Source of the DNA: Parvibaculum sp.
GTDB lineage: Bacteria; Pseudomonadota; Alphaproteobacteria; Parvibaculales; Parvibaculaceae
Assembly (NCBI GenBank): GCA_002694985.1
Contig: NZNS01000009.1
Coordinates: 1 to 64,000, forward strand
Length of the DNA stretch: 64,000 nucleotides
Direction: 5' to 3'
Of the stretch, positions 31,649 to 41,244 are shown piece by piece (position 1 is the stretch's first letter; every line of letters starts with the position of its first letter). The notes beneath the pieces were generated by a model that was given only the letters and a program-made list of their open reading frames with translations, had not been told where the DNA came from and ran no database searches. Position numbers and translations under genes: made by a program.

Positions 31649-32116
31649 TCAGGCGCCGCCGATATAAGGAGCCAGCGCCTCCTTCACGGCCGCAGGGAGA
31701 CGGCGCGGCTTGCCCTCCTTGTCGAGGACCGCTGCAAAGACCTTCGCTCGCCATAATTCATCCACCGGCTCATTATCCGGCCCGAGGCGCCAGATCGACT
31801 GCTCGGCTTCGATCCGCGCGCCGCTTGCCCGCACATAGACGGTATGGACCTCCAGCCGGTCGTCGATGCGCGCAGGCTGACGAAAATCCATTTCCATACG
31901 GTGAATGGCGAAGGCGACGGGATCATCAGTATCGAAGAGGTCCGTATGATGAACCCCGGCGAGCCGCAGGAAGTCGGAACGCCCCCTTTCGGCAAAACGC
32001 AGATAGTTCGCATGATAGACGATGCCGGAAAAATCCGTGTCCTCGTAATAGACGCGAACGGGCAGCTTGTGGACCTGCCCCTCGATCCGGCCTGAAATAT
32101 CGGGCCATTCGCTCAT
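31649..32116 (-). CDS. ybgC: Acyl-CoA thioesterase YbgC (Tol-Pal associated)
   Basis: A 155-residue hotdog-fold thioesterase. The catalytic signature [29 protein letters not shown] holds the active Asp and the conserved Tyr/His. In enterobacteria YbgC acts on short-chain acyl-CoA or acyl-ACP and is co-transcribed with tol genes. Its start overlaps the ruvB stop by 4 bp, so it is the last gene of a ruvC-ruvA-ruvB-ybgC unit. Confidence 0.94.
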   Translation of the reverse strand: MSEWPDISGRIEGQVHKLPVRVYYEDTDFSGIVYHANYLRFAERGRSDFLRLAGVHHTDLFDTDDPVAFAIHRMEMDFRQPARIDDRLEVHTVYVRASGARIEAEQSIWRLGPDNEPVDELWRAKVFAAVLDKEGKPRRLPAAVKEALAPYIGGA

Positions 32117-33162
32117 GCCTCGCCCTCTCCCTCCGCACCGAAAAGGCCCGGCTGCCCCGCGGGAGAAACCGAGGGGACGGAAAGCCCAATATGCGCGAAG
32201 GCCGCCGCCGTCAGCACGCGCCCTCGCGGCGTCCGGTTCACCAGTCCCTGCTGGATGAGATAGGGCTCGATGATTTCCTCGATGGCATCACGTGGCTCGG
32301 AAAGCGAGGCGGCAATCGTTTCGACGCCGACAGGCCCGCCAGAAAAACTGACTGCGATACAACGCAAATAACGATGATCGAGCGCGTCGAGTCCCAGTTC
32401 ATCGACCTCCAGGCGCTGAAGCGCCCGGTCCGCTGCCTTGGCATCGATGCTCGTGACGCCTTCGACCGCCGCAAAATCCCGCACACGGCGAAGCAGCCGC
32501 CCGGCGACACGAGGCGTACCGCGCGCACGGCGCGCGATCTCATGCGCACCATCGGCCGTCATGGAAATATCGAGAACGCTGGCGCCGCGACGGACGATGC
32601 TTTCCAGTTCGTCGATCTCGTAGAAATTGAGCCGGACCGGAATGCCGAAGCGGTCGCGCAGCGGCGTTGTCAGAAGGCCTGTCCTCGTCGTCGCCCCGAC
32701 CAACGTGAAGGGCGCCAGCTCGATACGTACGGAACGCGCGCCCGGCCCTTCGCCGATGATGAGGTCGAGCTGAAAATCCTCCATCGCCGGATAGAGGATT
32801 TCCTCGACCGCAGGCGACAGGCGATGGATTTCATCGATGAAGAGAACATCGCGCGGTTCGAGATTGGTGAGAAGCGCGGCGAGATCGCCCGCCTTGGAAA
32901 TCACCGGACCGGAAGTCGAACGGAAATTGACGCCCAGTTCGCGCGCAACGATTTGCGCCAGGGTCGTCTTGCCAAGACCGGGTGGCCCCGCGAATAGAAC
33001 ATGATCCAGCGCCTCGCCGCGCTTGCGCGCCGCCTCGATGAAGACCGCAAGATTTTCACGCGCGCGCGCCTGCCCCGTGAAGTCGGCGAGAAGCTGCGGC
33101 CGGAGCGTGCGCTCCAGCTCGTCTTCCTCGCGCTTGGCCGCACCGACAAGTCTTTCCGTCAT
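32113..33162 (-). CDS. ruvB: Holliday junction ATP-dependent helicase RuvB
   Basis: RuvB drives branch migration as a hexameric AAA+ motor with RuvA. The 349-residue protein has Walker [10 protein letters not shown] (about residues 58-66), Walker [10 protein letters not shown], sensor [18 protein letters not shown] with the arginine finger, and a C-terminal winged helix ([13 protein letters not shown]). It overlaps ruvA and ybgC by 4 bp on either side, so translation is coupled. Confidence 0.98.
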   Translation of the reverse strand: MTERLVGAAKREEDELERTLRPQLLADFTGQARARENLAVFIEAARKRGEALDHVLFAGPPGLGKTTLAQIVARELGVNFRSTSGPVISKAGDLAALLTNLEPRDVLFIDEIHRLSPAVEEILYPAMEDFQLDLIIGEGPGARSVRIELAPFTLVGATTRTGLLTTPLRDRFGIPVRLNFYEIDELESIVRRGASVLDISMTADGAHEIARRARGTPRVAGRLLRRVRDFAAVEGVTSIDAKAADRALQRLEVDELGLDALDHRYLRCIAVSFSGGPVGVETIAASLSEPRDAIEEIIEPYLIQQGLVNRTPRGRVLTAAAFAHIGLSVPSVSPAGQPGLFGAEGEGEA

Positions 33163-33776
33163 CGCGCCAGCTCCTTCAGACCCTGCCTGATGAGCTGCTC
33201 CGTGCTCGCCGCGCCTTCAAGTGTCTTTGCCGCCGCCGACACGGCGCTTGTGGCCTGTGCTTGCGGATAGCCGAGGTTCACGAGGGCGGAGACGGCATCG
33301 CGCATGGGGGCGGGAGAAGCAGGCGCCGCCACGCCATCGACCGGTGCGTCGAGAATAGTCGCGAGCGATGCACCTTCAGGCGCCTTGTCCTTCAACTCGG
33401 CCGTGATACGCGCGGCGACCTTCGCCCCGACGCCAGGCGCCGCCGAAATCGCCTTCTTGTCGTCCAGCGCGATGGCACGGGCAAGATCGTCGGGTGCAAG
33501 CGTCCCCAGCACACCAAGCGCAACCCTCGTCCCCACGCCCTGCACACCGAGCAGGAGGCGAAACCAATCGCGCTCATTGTCGGTCTCGAATCCGATCAGG
33601 CGGATGGCGTCGTCGCTCACCTTGGTCTCGATGGAGAGTGTTACTGCGCCACCCGGCGCCGCGAGGTTCTGCAACGTACGGCGCGAACAGGTGACGTGAT
33701 AGCCGACACCGCCGACATCGACGACAACCCAGTCCTCGCCCGTGGAGTCGACGATGCCCTTGAGCTTGCCGATCAT
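33159..33776 (-). CDS. ruvA: Holliday junction DNA-binding protein RuvA
   Basis: RuvA binds the four-way junction and loads RuvB. The 205-residue protein has the N-terminal OB fold ([27 protein letters not shown]), the helix-hairpin-helix motifs ([17 protein letters not shown] and [19 protein letters not shown]) and a flexible linker to the C-terminal RuvB-binding helices ([14 protein letters not shown]). Start and stop overlap ruvC and ruvB by 4 bp. Confidence 0.97.
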   Translation of the reverse strand: MIGKLKGIVDSTGEDWVVVDVGGVGYHVTCSRRTLQNLAAPGGAVTLSIETKVSDDAIRLIGFETDNERDWFRLLLGVQGVGTRVALGVLGTLAPDDLARAIALDDKKAISAAPGVGAKVAARITAELKDKAPEGASLATILDAPVDGVAAPASPAPMRDAVSALVNLGYPQAQATSAVSAAAKTLEGAASTEQLIRQGLKELAR

Positions 33777-34300
33777 CGGCCCGCCCCGGCCCGCGCAACG
33801 GCAGCGGCGAGCCTTTCGTTTGCGCCCCCCGAATGCGCATGCGCTATCGCAATGGCAAGCGCATCGGCGGCATGTTCACTCCCCGCTTTCGAACCCGGCA
33901 AAAGCATTTCGACCATAAGCCTTATCTGCGCCTTGTCGGCATGACCTGCGCCGACGACGGATTTCTTCACATGATTGGGCGCATATTCGGCAACCGAAAG
34001 CCCAGCCCGCGCGGCAACCAGAAGTGCGATGGCACGCGCCTGACCGAGCTTCAAGGCAGCGGAAGCATCCCGTGCGACAAAGGCCTGCTCGACGGCGGCG
34101 GCATCCGGCTCATGCTCATCAACAATACGCACAAGCCCCGCCTCGATCTCGACAAGCCGTTCCGCGATGCCGAGACGTGCATTCGAAATGATTGTGCCAT
34201 TCGCGATATGGACAAGTTTCGATCCCTGGACGGAGATCACGCCCCATCCCGTGGCAGTAAGGCCGGGATCAATGCCGAGATATCTGAACGATGCCGGCAT
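33773..34300 (-). CDS. ruvC: Holliday junction resolvase RuvC
   Basis: RuvC cuts Holliday junctions symmetrically after RuvAB migration. The 175-residue RNase H-fold nuclease has the first catalytic Asp in [13 protein letters not shown] (residue 11), Glu in AAAVEQAFV, and the C-terminal Asp pair in [14 protein letters not shown]. It is the first gene of ruvC-A-B-ybgC, directly downstream of yebC, a widespread order. Confidence 0.97.
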   Translation of the reverse strand: MPASFRYLGIDPGLTATGWGVISVQGSKLVHIANGTIISNARLGIAERLVEIEAGLVRIVDEHEPDAAAVEQAFVARDASAALKLGQARAIALLVAARAGLSVAEYAPNHVKKSVVGAGHADKAQIRLMVEMLLPGSKAGSEHAADALAIAIAHAHSGGANERLAAAVARAGAGR

Positions 34301-34395
34301 GAGCGGAAAGTCCTTATGTCCGGGCCAGCCTCAAGCGAGGCCGAAACCGTCCGGTTCATGCCCGCTGCCAGGAAGCCGATTTCCGCTCGATGGCG

Positions 34396-35142
34396 TCAGG
34401 CGGACATCTTCTCCAGGACCGAATCGGACATCTCGAAGTTCGCATAAACCTGCTGCACATCGTCATTGTCGTCCAGCGCTTCGAGCATCTTGAAGACGGT
34501 CTCCGCCTTCTCGTCGTCGAGTTCGATGGTGTTCTGCGGCTTCCAGACGATTCGCGCAGCGCGCGGCTCGCCAAACTTGGCTTCCAGCGCCGAGGCGACC
34601 TCATGCAGCGCATCGGGCGCGCAATAGAGCTCATGCGTCTCTTCACCCGACTGGCAATCATCCGCACCAGCCTCGATCGCGGCTTCTAGCATTTCATCGG
34701 CGCTTGCCACATCGGCTGGATATTCGATCAGGCCAAGCCGGTCGAACATGAAGGAAACCGAGCCCGTTTCGCCAAGATTACCGCCATGCTTGGAAAAGAC
34801 GGAACGAACTTCGCCCGCTGTCCGGTTACGATTGTCAGTCAGCGTTTCGACGATGACACCGATGCCTCCAGGACCGAAGCCCTCGTAGCGGACTTCCTCA
34901 TAGTTCTCGCCGCCCTGATCCGTACTCTTCTTGACGGCGCGTTCGATATTGTCTTTCGGCATGTTTTCCGCGCGTGCCGCCTGAATTGCCGCACGAAGGC
35001 GTGGATTATATTCAGGATCTGCCAAACCCATTTTCGCCGCCACGGTGATTTCCTTGGCAAGTTTGGCAAACAACTTGGCGCGCTTCTTATCCTGCGCGCC
35101 CTTGCGATACATGATGTTCTTGAATTGTGAGTGGCCGGCCAT
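34396..35142 (-). CDS. yebC: YebC/PmpR family protein
   Basis: A 248-residue, three-domain protein beginning [23 protein letters not shown], the family signature. YebC-family members are described as DNA-binding regulators, and more recently some as ribosome-associated factors helping proline-rich translation; which applies here is unknown. The ATG at 35142 has GGAGGCGGA directly upstream; the frame runs on upstream with no conserved content. It starts the minus-strand yebC-ruv-tol series. Confidence 0.95.
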   Translation of the reverse strand: MAGHSQFKNIMYRKGAQDKKRAKLFAKLAKEITVAAKMGLADPEYNPRLRAAIQAARAENMPKDNIERAVKKSTDQGGENYEEVRYEGFGPGGIGVIVETLTDNRNRTAGEVRSVFSKHGGNLGETGSVSFMFDRLGLIEYPADVASADEMLEAAIEAGADDCQSGEETHELYCAPDALHEVASALEAKFGEPRAARIVWKPQNTIELDDEKAETVFKMLEALDDNDDVQQVYANFEMSDSVLEKMSA

Positions 35143-35512
35143 TCCGCCTCCGAAAACCCTTCGAGCACGTGCTGAAATTTGCGCCTTTATAGAGGTCGTA
35201 CCTGCCGAAATCCATACTTCGGACGGCACAACGGTATGCACGCATAACGTGTTATTTACTTTTTCATGCTCTTTTAACGTGTATTTAAGATTTCCCGGCC
35301 AGGCTGTCCCTGTCGCCGGAAGGGAAGGTTTGCCCACTTTCTCCAGAGGCTGGCGGCAATACCAGAGACTGGCCCGTGGTTCCGCCCAGCCCGCGCCGGA
35401 CATGCCAACGCAACGCACGCGAAGGCGCGCCGCCTCGTCCTCCTGTCCGCCTCACCCACTTCGGCCGACAGGAACGGACGAGGCGGTTCTTCACTGAAGG
35501 CGCGCGGCGTCG
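35143..35512. other. Intergenic region upstream of yebC (370 bp)
   Basis: No gene is supported. It holds an AT-rich patch with a direct repeat TAACGTGT(T)ATTTA at 35245-35258 and 35275-35287 (30-bp spacing) and, toward the glycosyltransferase, the long stem-loop at 35430-35486. The AT-rich part is a likely promoter region for yebC. Confidence 0.55.
35430..35486. other. Long interrupted stem-loop
   Basis: CCGCCTCGTCC-TCCTGTC pairs with GACAGGA-AC-GGACGAGGCGG (arms 35430-35447 and 35467-35486), 18 bp with a 2-nt bulge and a 19-nt loop. GAAGGCGCGC stands on both sides as a direct repeat (35421, 35497). No U-tract follows on the minus strand, so a simple terminator is unlikely. Confidence 0.6.
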
Positions 35513-36538
35513 CTATTTGTGAATATCGGTCGGCCAGGCATAGGCCCCTGAAAGGGGGTTGCCTTCCATCGTCTCCACAACGTATCGGGCAACAAGGCGT
35601 TCACTGAAAAAACTGTGATACCGCTGATGCCCATTGCGCGCGATGCGCTGACGTTCACCGTCATTCTTCAGAAAATATCGAAGCTTGTCTGCGAGTTCGT
35701 CCAGATCGCGATAGAAGACGAATTCCTCATCCGAGAAAATCTCGTCATAGCCGGTCGAACGCGCAACGAAGACGAGGAGCCCGTTTCCTGCATATTGCGC
35801 GAGACGATCGGAAGAATAGAGCGGATACCCCTCCTCCCGGTTGAGGTTGAGCCCCATCCGGGCACCGGCAATGGCGTCGTAATAATCCATGCCCTGCAAG
35901 GCAGCACGCTCCTCCAGACCGTAGAATGCATAACGCGCCTCGGGCACACGCTTCTCGATCTCCTTAAGGAAGCGGCCGCGCGGCGATGTCGATGTTTCGG
36001 CCCCGACCGCGCAAAGGAAATCGACGGGCTGATCGCTTGCCGCAAAGCATTGCAGCGTCTCGATGGACGGATCAGCAGGATTGGGAATGAAGGCGAGTGA
36101 ATGGGTCGGCGTCACGAAATCGTCGAGGCGCTCACCTGCCGTCGTGATGAAGGTTGTATCCGCGACCTCGGCAAAGCGATGAATGCGCGCAACATTTTCA
36201 TCCAGAAAGAGCGCATCGATATTGATGACGCAAACACGCAGCGCAGGCAGCATCCTGCGCAAGGTTCGTATCGTGTCGTTCTCGATCTTGTCGGCATGGA
36301 AAAGAACGAGAAGCTCAGGCCGAAAATTGGTACAAAGCTTAATGAGCCGCCTGTTCGCATGGCTGTCGCCCGCACGGCCGATGCCCCACTTGCCCGCCTC
36401 GCGGGCGACATCGCGGTCGCTGAAGCTCATCACCTGATGGCCATTGCGCACGAACCCGTTCGCAAACTTGCGAACCGTCGCATAGAAATTCGTGCCGGCA
36501 CGCTTCTCGTTGAAATTCCCGGCAAGCACGATCCGCAT
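35513..36538 (-). CDS. CgeB-like glycosyltransferase family protein
   Basis: A 341-residue GT-B-like protein. Near the N-terminus it has MRIVLAGNFNEKRAGTNFYATVRKFANGF and ALRVCVINIDALFLDEN; the C-terminal half, GARMGLNLNREEGYPLYSSDRLAQYAGNGLLVFVARSTGYDEIFSDEEFVFYRDLDELADKL, is the group-1 C-terminal pattern of the CgeB/spore-protein type. The donor and acceptor are unknown, probably surface polysaccharide. The ATG at 36538 begins 5 bp after the YmdB stop. This gene is not a usual member of the 6S/5-FCL cluster. Confidence 0.8.
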   Translation of the reverse strand: MRIVLAGNFNEKRAGTNFYATVRKFANGFVRNGHQVMSFSDRDVAREAGKWGIGRAGDSHANRRLIKLCTNFRPELLVLFHADKIENDTIRTLRRMLPALRVCVINIDALFLDENVARIHRFAEVADTTFITTAGERLDDFVTPTHSLAFIPNPADPSIETLQCFAASDQPVDFLCAVGAETSTSPRGRFLKEIEKRVPEARYAFYGLEERAALQGMDYYDAIAGARMGLNLNREEGYPLYSSDRLAQYAGNGLLVFVARSTGYDEIFSDEEFVFYRDLDELADKLRYFLKNDGERQRIARNGHQRYHSFFSERLVARYVVETMEGNPLSGAYAWPTDIHK

Positions 36539-36543
36539 GGCGC

Positions 36544-37356
36544 TCAAACCTCCGGCAGAACCTGGGAAAGGCGGCCGCCAATACGCACAGGCTCTACACG
36601 GCGCGCGAGACCGGAACTGTCCGTCTCGACAAAGACGCCGCAAAGCGTCGCAGGACCGAGTGCGGGCTGGAAACGCCCGCTGGGAATGCGCGTTACAAAG
36701 CGGTTCAATGGCTCGTCCTTGTCCATGCCGATGACGGAGTTGTAGTCACCGCACATGCCCGCGTCGGTCTGATAGGCCGTACCGCCCGGCAATATCTGCG
36801 CATCGGCCGTCGGCACATGGCTATGCGTACCGACAACGAGCGACACGCGCCCGTCGCAGTGATGCCCCATCGCCATCTTCTCCGAGGTTGCCTCGGCATG
36901 CATGTCAACGAGAATGGCGTCCGCCCCCTCGCCGAGCGGGCAAGCCGAAATCTGTTCGTCGATTGCTTCGAAGGGGCAATCGAGCGCCTCCATGAAGACA
37001 CGGCCAAGGGCATTGACGACGAGAACCCGGGCGCCGGTCGCCCCCTCGACCAGCGCCGCGCCCCGCCCCGGCGTGCCGGACGGGTAATTCGCGGGACGCA
37101 CGAGACGCGGCTCACGCTCGATATGGACCAGCGCCTCGCGCTGATCCCATGAATGATTGCCGAGCGTGATGACATCGGCGCCCGCATCGAAAATATCGTC
37201 GCAGATTGCGCCCGTGATACCAAAACCGCCTGCCGCGTTTTCCCCGTTCACGACGATGAAATCGAGCCCGAGCTCACGACGCAGGTTTGGCAGTTCCGCG
37301 ACAAGTGCGTCGCGTCCGCTGCGCCCAACGATATCGCCCATGAACAGCAGTCTCAT
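36544..37356 (-). CDS. YmdB/TIGR00282 family metallophosphoesterase
   Basis: A 270-residue metal-dependent phosphoesterase. Metal-ligand motifs are FMGDIVGRSG near residue 7, VNGENAAGG, ITLGNHSWDQ, VDMHAEATSEK and VGTHSHVPTAD. The Bacillus YmdB hydrolyses 2',3'-cyclic nucleotides; the substrate in alphaproteobacteria is not established. I chose the ATG at 37356, where GGAGG precedes it by 6 nt; a TTG at 37362 is less likely. It lies just past the 5-FCL stop (overlap limited to the upstream TTG). Confidence 0.9.
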   Translation of the reverse strand: MRLLFMGDIVGRSGRDALVAELPNLRRELGLDFIVVNGENAAGGFGITGAICDDIFDAGADVITLGNHSWDQREALVHIEREPRLVRPANYPSGTPGRGAALVEGATGARVLVVNALGRVFMEALDCPFEAIDEQISACPLGEGADAILVDMHAEATSEKMAMGHHCDGRVSLVVGTHSHVPTADAQILPGGTAYQTDAGMCGDYNSVIGMDKDEPLNRFVTRIPSGRFQPALGPATLCGVFVETDSSGLARRVEPVRIGGRLSQVLPEV

Positions 37357-37358
37357 AC

Positions 37359-37949
37359 TCAACCTCCGGCGCGCGGGCCGAACGCCCTTGCGCCTTTTTC
37401 CGTCACGATCCAGTCGAGCCGGGCGTCAAAATCCTCTTCGGGGAGGTCTTGGGCTTCCTGCGCCGAAAACGCAACCCCGACAGCCAGGACTTGCCCCCCT
37501 GTTCGTCTTAGCTGCTCAAACGTCCGGTCATAATAGCCGCCACCATATCCGAGGCGGCGCCCTTCGCTATCAAAAGCGAGAAGCGGCACCAGCACGACAT
37601 CCGGCCGACGCTCCGGTACTCCGGGCCTGGGTTCGCGTGTACCATGATCCCCCGGCACCAGCTCATCACCCGGCTGCCAGACATTGAAGATGAGCGGCCT
37701 GTTGCGCAGGGCGACACGTGGCAACACACAAGGATGACCGCGCCCGGCAAGCTGACCGAGAAGAAATGTCGGATCGGGCTCGCTCCCGATAGGTGCATAG
37801 CCCGCCACGCAGGCCCCTGCCGCAAGCGGAACCGAACGGAGGAAATGGGAGGCAATGAGCGCAGGCGCCGTTTTTGCCAGCGCCGCATGGGCTGCGTCCC
37901 GCCTGAGCCGCGCCTGTTCCCGTGCACGCTGCTTCGCTTCGGCGCTCAT
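37359..37949 (-). CDS. 5-formyltetrahydrofolate cyclo-ligase (YgfA-type)
   Basis: This enzyme converts 5-formyl-THF to 5,10-methenyl-THF using ATP. The 196-residue protein has the N-terminal basic helix, the central VAGYAPIGSEPDP, and the ATP/substrate loop LLAFDSEGRRLGYGGGYYDR. It lies next to the 6S RNA gene, as ygfA does in E. coli and many proteobacteria. The ATG at 37949 is the only good start. Confidence 0.95.
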   Translation of the reverse strand: MSAEAKQRAREQARLRRDAAHAALAKTAPALIASHFLRSVPLAAGACVAGYAPIGSEPDPTFLLGQLAGRGHPCVLPRVALRNRPLIFNVWQPGDELVPGDHGTREPRPGVPERRPDVVLVPLLAFDSEGRRLGYGGGYYDRTFEQLRRTGGQVLAVGVAFSAQEAQDLPEEDFDARLDWIVTEKGARAFGPRAGG

Positions 37950-37968
37950 GACAAACCAGGAACATGAT

Positions 37969-38124
37969 GTGGGACCGCCACGGCCGTCGGAATGTCGTTC
38001 CTCGGAGACCTACTAACGTAGGTGGGCGCCGTGTGAAGGAGACCACGGTCTCCCCCAGGGACAGCTCCCTCAAGGAGCGTAAGGCCCCGAGAGTAATTAT
38101 TCCTAACGTACCGGGCAGTACCCG
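37969..38124 (-). ncRNA. ssrS: 6S RNA (SsrS)
   Basis: The 256-bp gap between zapA and the 5-FCL gene on the minus strand holds a sequence whose ends pair: GGG-ACTGCC-CGG at the 5' end with CCG-GGCGGT-CCC at the 3' end, giving the closing stem of 6S RNA. Inside are ATTACTCTCGGGG and CCTACGTTAGTAGG, typical of the alphaproteobacterial form, and a central open bubble. Length is about 156 nt. 6S RNA binds sigma-70 RNA polymerase in stationary phase. Exact ends are approximate. Confidence 0.88.
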
Positions 38125-38129
38125 ACTTC

Positions 38130-38161
38130 ATTCTATCTGGGGTACGGCGGTCTCCGGTCAA
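38130..38161 (-). promoter_or_regulatory. Candidate promoter of 6S RNA
   Basis: On the minus strand TTGACC (38156-38161) and a GATAGAAT/TAGAAT -10 (from 38130) lie just before the predicted 5' end at about 38123. The spacing to TAGAAT is 20 bp, longer than ideal; using the GATAGA part it is 18. Confidence 0.5.
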
Positions 38162-38205
38162 GCTAAATAGCTGAAAGGCCAGCCTGAAAAGCCAGAGGCA
38201 GAACG

Positions 38206-38565
38206 TCACGCCGCCTCGATCCGCTTGGCAAGATCCTCGATCCGGCGGGCGGCATCGTCCATCACATCGGCCAGCGAAGCCTCGGCCTCCCGGGAGCGCT
38301 CGAGCGCGGAAGCTCGCGATCCGCTGAGATTTTCGATTTCCTGTTCCAGAAGCTTGTTCTTCTGAAATGCGTCGGAAAGCTCGTCCGCAATCAAGAGCCC
38401 GGCCATAAGCAGAAGCCGCGCATCGCCCACCTGCCCGACTTCCTGGGCGAGATCGGTTACATGCTTGTTGATATAGGATGCGAGTTCCCGGACATGCTCT
38501 TCCTCCCCATCGCCACAGGCGACCGTATAGGAGCGATCGTTGATCGAGACTTTGACCTGTCCCAT
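38206..38565 (-). CDS. zapA: Cell division protein ZapA
   Basis: ZapA is a small cytoplasmic protein that bundles FtsZ. The 119-residue protein has the N-terminal beta strand GQVKVSINDRSYTVACGDGEEEHVRELASYINKHV and a C-terminal coiled coil (LLEQEIENLSGSRASALERSREAEASLADV). It lies upstream of 6S RNA and the 5-FCL gene, and 25 bp after a DUF4164 gene, a common alphaproteobacterial order. Confidence 0.93.
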   Translation of the reverse strand: MGQVKVSINDRSYTVACGDGEEEHVRELASYINKHVTDLAQEVGQVGDARLLLMAGLLIADELSDAFQKNKLLEQEIENLSGSRASALERSREAEASLADVMDDAARRIEDLAKRIEAA

Positions 38566-38590
38566 GAAACTTCCTTTCTGACGGGCCTTC

Positions 38591-38857
38591 TCAGCCTTCG
38601 GCGAGAACTTCTCGGATGCCTTCTATCGCCTCGGCAAGCGTTTCGGAGGCACGCTCATTGAGTTCGTTCAAGCGCCGCGCCTCGGCCTTGATCTGATCAA
38701 GCTCCTCAGCAAGCTCTGAACGGCTTTCCGTCAGCGTATCCACCTCTTCCTGCAACCGTCGCGCCGCCTGAGCGCGTTGCACCTGCCGGTTGATGGTCGC
38801 TTCCAGCCTGTCCAGTGCGCCTGAAAAGCGTTCTACAGCCGAATCGAATTTGCTCAT
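38591..38857 (-). CDS. DUF4164 family coiled-coil protein
   Basis: An 88-residue protein, almost entirely alpha-helical coiled coil (FSGALDRLEATINRQVQRA, LQEEVDTLTESRSELAEELDQI, RRLNELNERASETL). DUF4164 proteins sit beside zapA in alphaproteobacteria and are of unknown function; a division role is guilt by association only. I chose the ATG at 38857, where the conserved MSKFDSAVERFSGALDRLE begins; the frame is open to 38911. Confidence 0.85.
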   Translation of the reverse strand: MSKFDSAVERFSGALDRLEATINRQVQRAQAARRLQEEVDTLTESRSELAEELDQIKAEARRLNELNERASETLAEAIEGIREVLAEG

Positions 38858-39166
38858 ATCTTTCCCGGGCTGACCGCTCTGGCCGAAGCAGCCGGAGCAT
38901 TCTTTTGCCAAGATAGGCAGGGCTTCGAAATGAGGTCAACGCCGCCAGCGACATGTCTCTGCGAAATGGCAATCCGATATGCGTGGAATCGCCCCCGATA
39001 CGGGCATTCCGGCATTGACTCAGGGGGGGTCCGTGGTCATTGTGGCGCCGCTCTCGGCAGGGCCCGAGTTAAGCCGCCGATGCGAGCAAATGAGCGGATT
39101 TCCCAAGGTGCGGAACATCCGCAATATCCTGCACGCTCAGCGCCCGGCTGAGCAACAGAGTTACAC
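38858..39166. other. Intergenic region between DUF4164 and tkt (309 bp)
   Basis: A divergent promoter region with no supported gene. TTGACT (39015-39020) with CATTGT (39038-39043) at 17 bp is a weak candidate for the tkt promoter. I see no clear palindromic operator. A poly-G stretch lies at 39023-39029. Confidence 0.4.
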
Positions 39167-41221
39167 ATGACGCCAACTGAAAAATCAGCCGTCGCCGAAA
39201 AGGCGAAATCATCAGCCGGAGACGAGAAATCCTCCGGTGCCTCTCACGATGCGATGGCAAATGCGATCCGTGCCCTGGCGATGGACGCGGTCCAGCAGGC
39301 CAATTCCGGTCATCCCGGCATGCCCATGGGCACGGCGGACATGGCGACCGTTCTCTTTACCCGCTTCCTGAAGATCGACCCGCGCAAGCCCGACTGGCCA
39401 GATCGGGACCGTTTCGTCCTCTCGGCGGGCCACGGCTCGATGCTTCTTTATGCGCTTCATTATCTGCTCGGCTATGAAGACATGACGATCGAGCAGATCA
39501 AGAATTTCCGCCAGCTTGGTTCGATTACGGCAGGTCATCCCGAATATGGCCACGCTGAAGGCATAGAGACGACAACTGGTCCGCTCGGCCAAGGTATCGC
39601 GACCGCCGTGGGCATGGCGCTTGCCGAACGCTTGCAGGCCGCCCGCTTCGGCGACGACATCGTCAACCACCATACATATGTCATCGCCTCCGACGGCGAC
39701 CTCATGGAAGGCATCAGCCATGAGGCGATCAGCATTGCTGGCCATCTGAAGCTCTCGAAGCTCATCGTTCTCTATGATGACAACGAAATCACCATTGATG
39801 GCGCGCTTTCGCTCTCGGAATCGGGGGATGCCCTGCAGCGTTTCGAGGCCGCAGGCTGGAATGCGAGCCGTATCGACGGCCACAACCCGGATGAAATCGC
39901 CGCTGCCATCGAAAAAGCGCAGAAATCGGACAAGCCCACGCTCATCGCCTGCCGCACCGTGATCGGCTATGGCTCGCCCAACAAGCAGGGCAAATCCTCG
40001 TCGCATGGTTCGCCGCTCGGCGCCGATGAAATCGCGCTTGCGCGCGAAACGCTGCACTGGAAGGCGGAACCCTTCACTGTGCCGAGCGAAACGCTGGACG
40101 CCTGGCGTATTGCCGGGCTGCGCAACACCAAGCAGCGCAAGGCCTGGGAAGAAAAGCTCGCGGCCCTGCCTGCGGAAACCCGCAGTGAATTCGAGCGCCG
40201 GATCGCCGGTGACCTTCCTGCGGGCCTCGCCAAGGCCATCGAAGCCTTCAAGGAAAAGCTCGTTGCCGACCAGCCGAAATGGGCGACCCGTAAAGCCTCC
40301 GAAGAGGCGCTCAACGTTATCAACGCAGCGCTGCCCGAAACCATTGGCGGCTCCGCGGACCTGACAGGCTCGAACAACACGCGTTCGAAAGAACAAAAGC
40401 CCGTTTCGGCGGACGATTTCTCAGGTTCCTTCATCCATTGGGGCATCCGCGAGCACGGCATGGCGGCGGCGATGAACGGCATCGCGCTCCATAAGGGGCT
40501 GATCCCCTATTCGGGCACCTTCCTCGTCTTCACCGATTACTGCCGTCCCGCGATCCGCCTCTCCGCATTGATGGGCCAGCGCGTCATCTATGTCATGACG
40601 CATGATTCGATCGGCCTTGGCGAAGACGGGCCGACGCATCAGCCGGTCGAACATCTCGCTAGCCTCCGCGCCATGCCGAACCTCAATGTCTTCCGCCCGG
40701 CGGACGCCGTAGAAACGCTCGAATGCTGGCAGCTCGCGCTGGAGGCGAAGGGAACGCCGTCGATCCTCGCGCTTTCGCGCCAGGGCCTTCCGGCGGTTCG
40801 CACCGAAAATTCGGACAAGAACCTCTGCGCTCGTGGCGCCTATGAGCTCTCGCCCGCCTCCTCCAAGGCCGAAGTATCGCTTCTCGCCACCGGCTCGGAG
40901 GTCGAGATCGCGCTAGCGGCGCAGAAACTGCTCGAACGCGACGGCATTCCCGCGCGTGTTGTATCCATGCCCTGCCTCGACATTTTCGAGCAGCAGTCGA
41001 AGGACTTCCAGGCCGACATGCTCGGCCAGGGCACGGTGAAGGTTGCAATCGAGGCGGGTGTCCGCTTCGGCTGGGACCGCTACATAGGCCCCGATGGCGC
41101 TTTCATCGGCATGACCGGCTTTGGTGCTTCCGCGCCAGCGCCGGAACTCTACAAGCACTTCAACATTACCCCCGAGGCGGCAGTTGCCGCGGCGAAAGCC
41201 TGTCTCGCGGAAAAAGCCTAA
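39167..41221 (+). CDS. tkt: Transketolase
   Basis: Transketolase moves two-carbon units between sugar phosphates in the pentose phosphate pathway, using thiamine diphosphate. The 684-residue protein has [12 protein letters not shown] near residue 45, the TPP/Mg motif [14 protein letters not shown]...DDN, and the C-terminal [19 protein letters not shown] and RQGLPAV. The first about 25 residues are an acidic/basic extension ([19 protein letters not shown]). It starts a tkt-gap-pgk-fba run, a classical central-carbon operon. Confidence 0.97.
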   Translation: MTPTEKSAVAEKAKSSAGDEKSSGASHDAMANAIRALAMDAVQQANSGHPGMPMGTADMATVLFTRFLKIDPRKPDWPDRDRFVLSAGHGSMLLYALHYLLGYEDMTIEQIKNFRQLGSITAGHPEYGHAEGIETTTGPLGQGIATAVGMALAERLQAARFGDDIVNHHTYVIASDGDLMEGISHEAISIAGHLKLSKLIVLYDDNEITIDGALSLSESGDALQRFEAAGWNASRIDGHNPDEIAAAIEKAQKSDKPTLIACRTVIGYGSPNKQGKSSSHGSPLGADEIALARETLHWKAEPFTVPSETLDAWRIAGLRNTKQRKAWEEKLAALPAETRSEFERRIAGDLPAGLAKAIEAFKEKLVADQPKWATRKASEEALNVINAALPETIGGSADLTGSNNTRSKEQKPVSADDFSGSFIHWGIREHGMAAAMNGIALHKGLIPYSGTFLVFTDYCRPAIRLSALMGQRVIYVMTHDSIGLGEDGPTHQPVEHLASLRAMPNLNVFRPADAVETLECWQLALEAKGTPSILALSRQGLPAVRTENSDKNLCARGAYELSPASSKAEVSLLATGSEVEIALAAQKLLERDGIPARVVSMPCLDIFEQQSKDFQADMLGQGTVKVAIEAGVRFGWDRYIGPDGAFIGMTGFGASAPAPELYKHFNITPEAAVAAAKACLAEKA

Positions 41222-41244
41222 CTTACGCTCAGGAGAACAAGGAA

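Noticed and set aside
35430..35486. Long stem as the terminator of the CgeB-like glycosyltransferase
   Set aside because: No U-tract follows on the minus strand, and its position fits a leader structure as well.
37964..38170. Small ORF in the zapA to 5-FCL gap
   Set aside because: The gap folds as 6S RNA with closing stem pairing, and the ORF has no RBS or conserved content.
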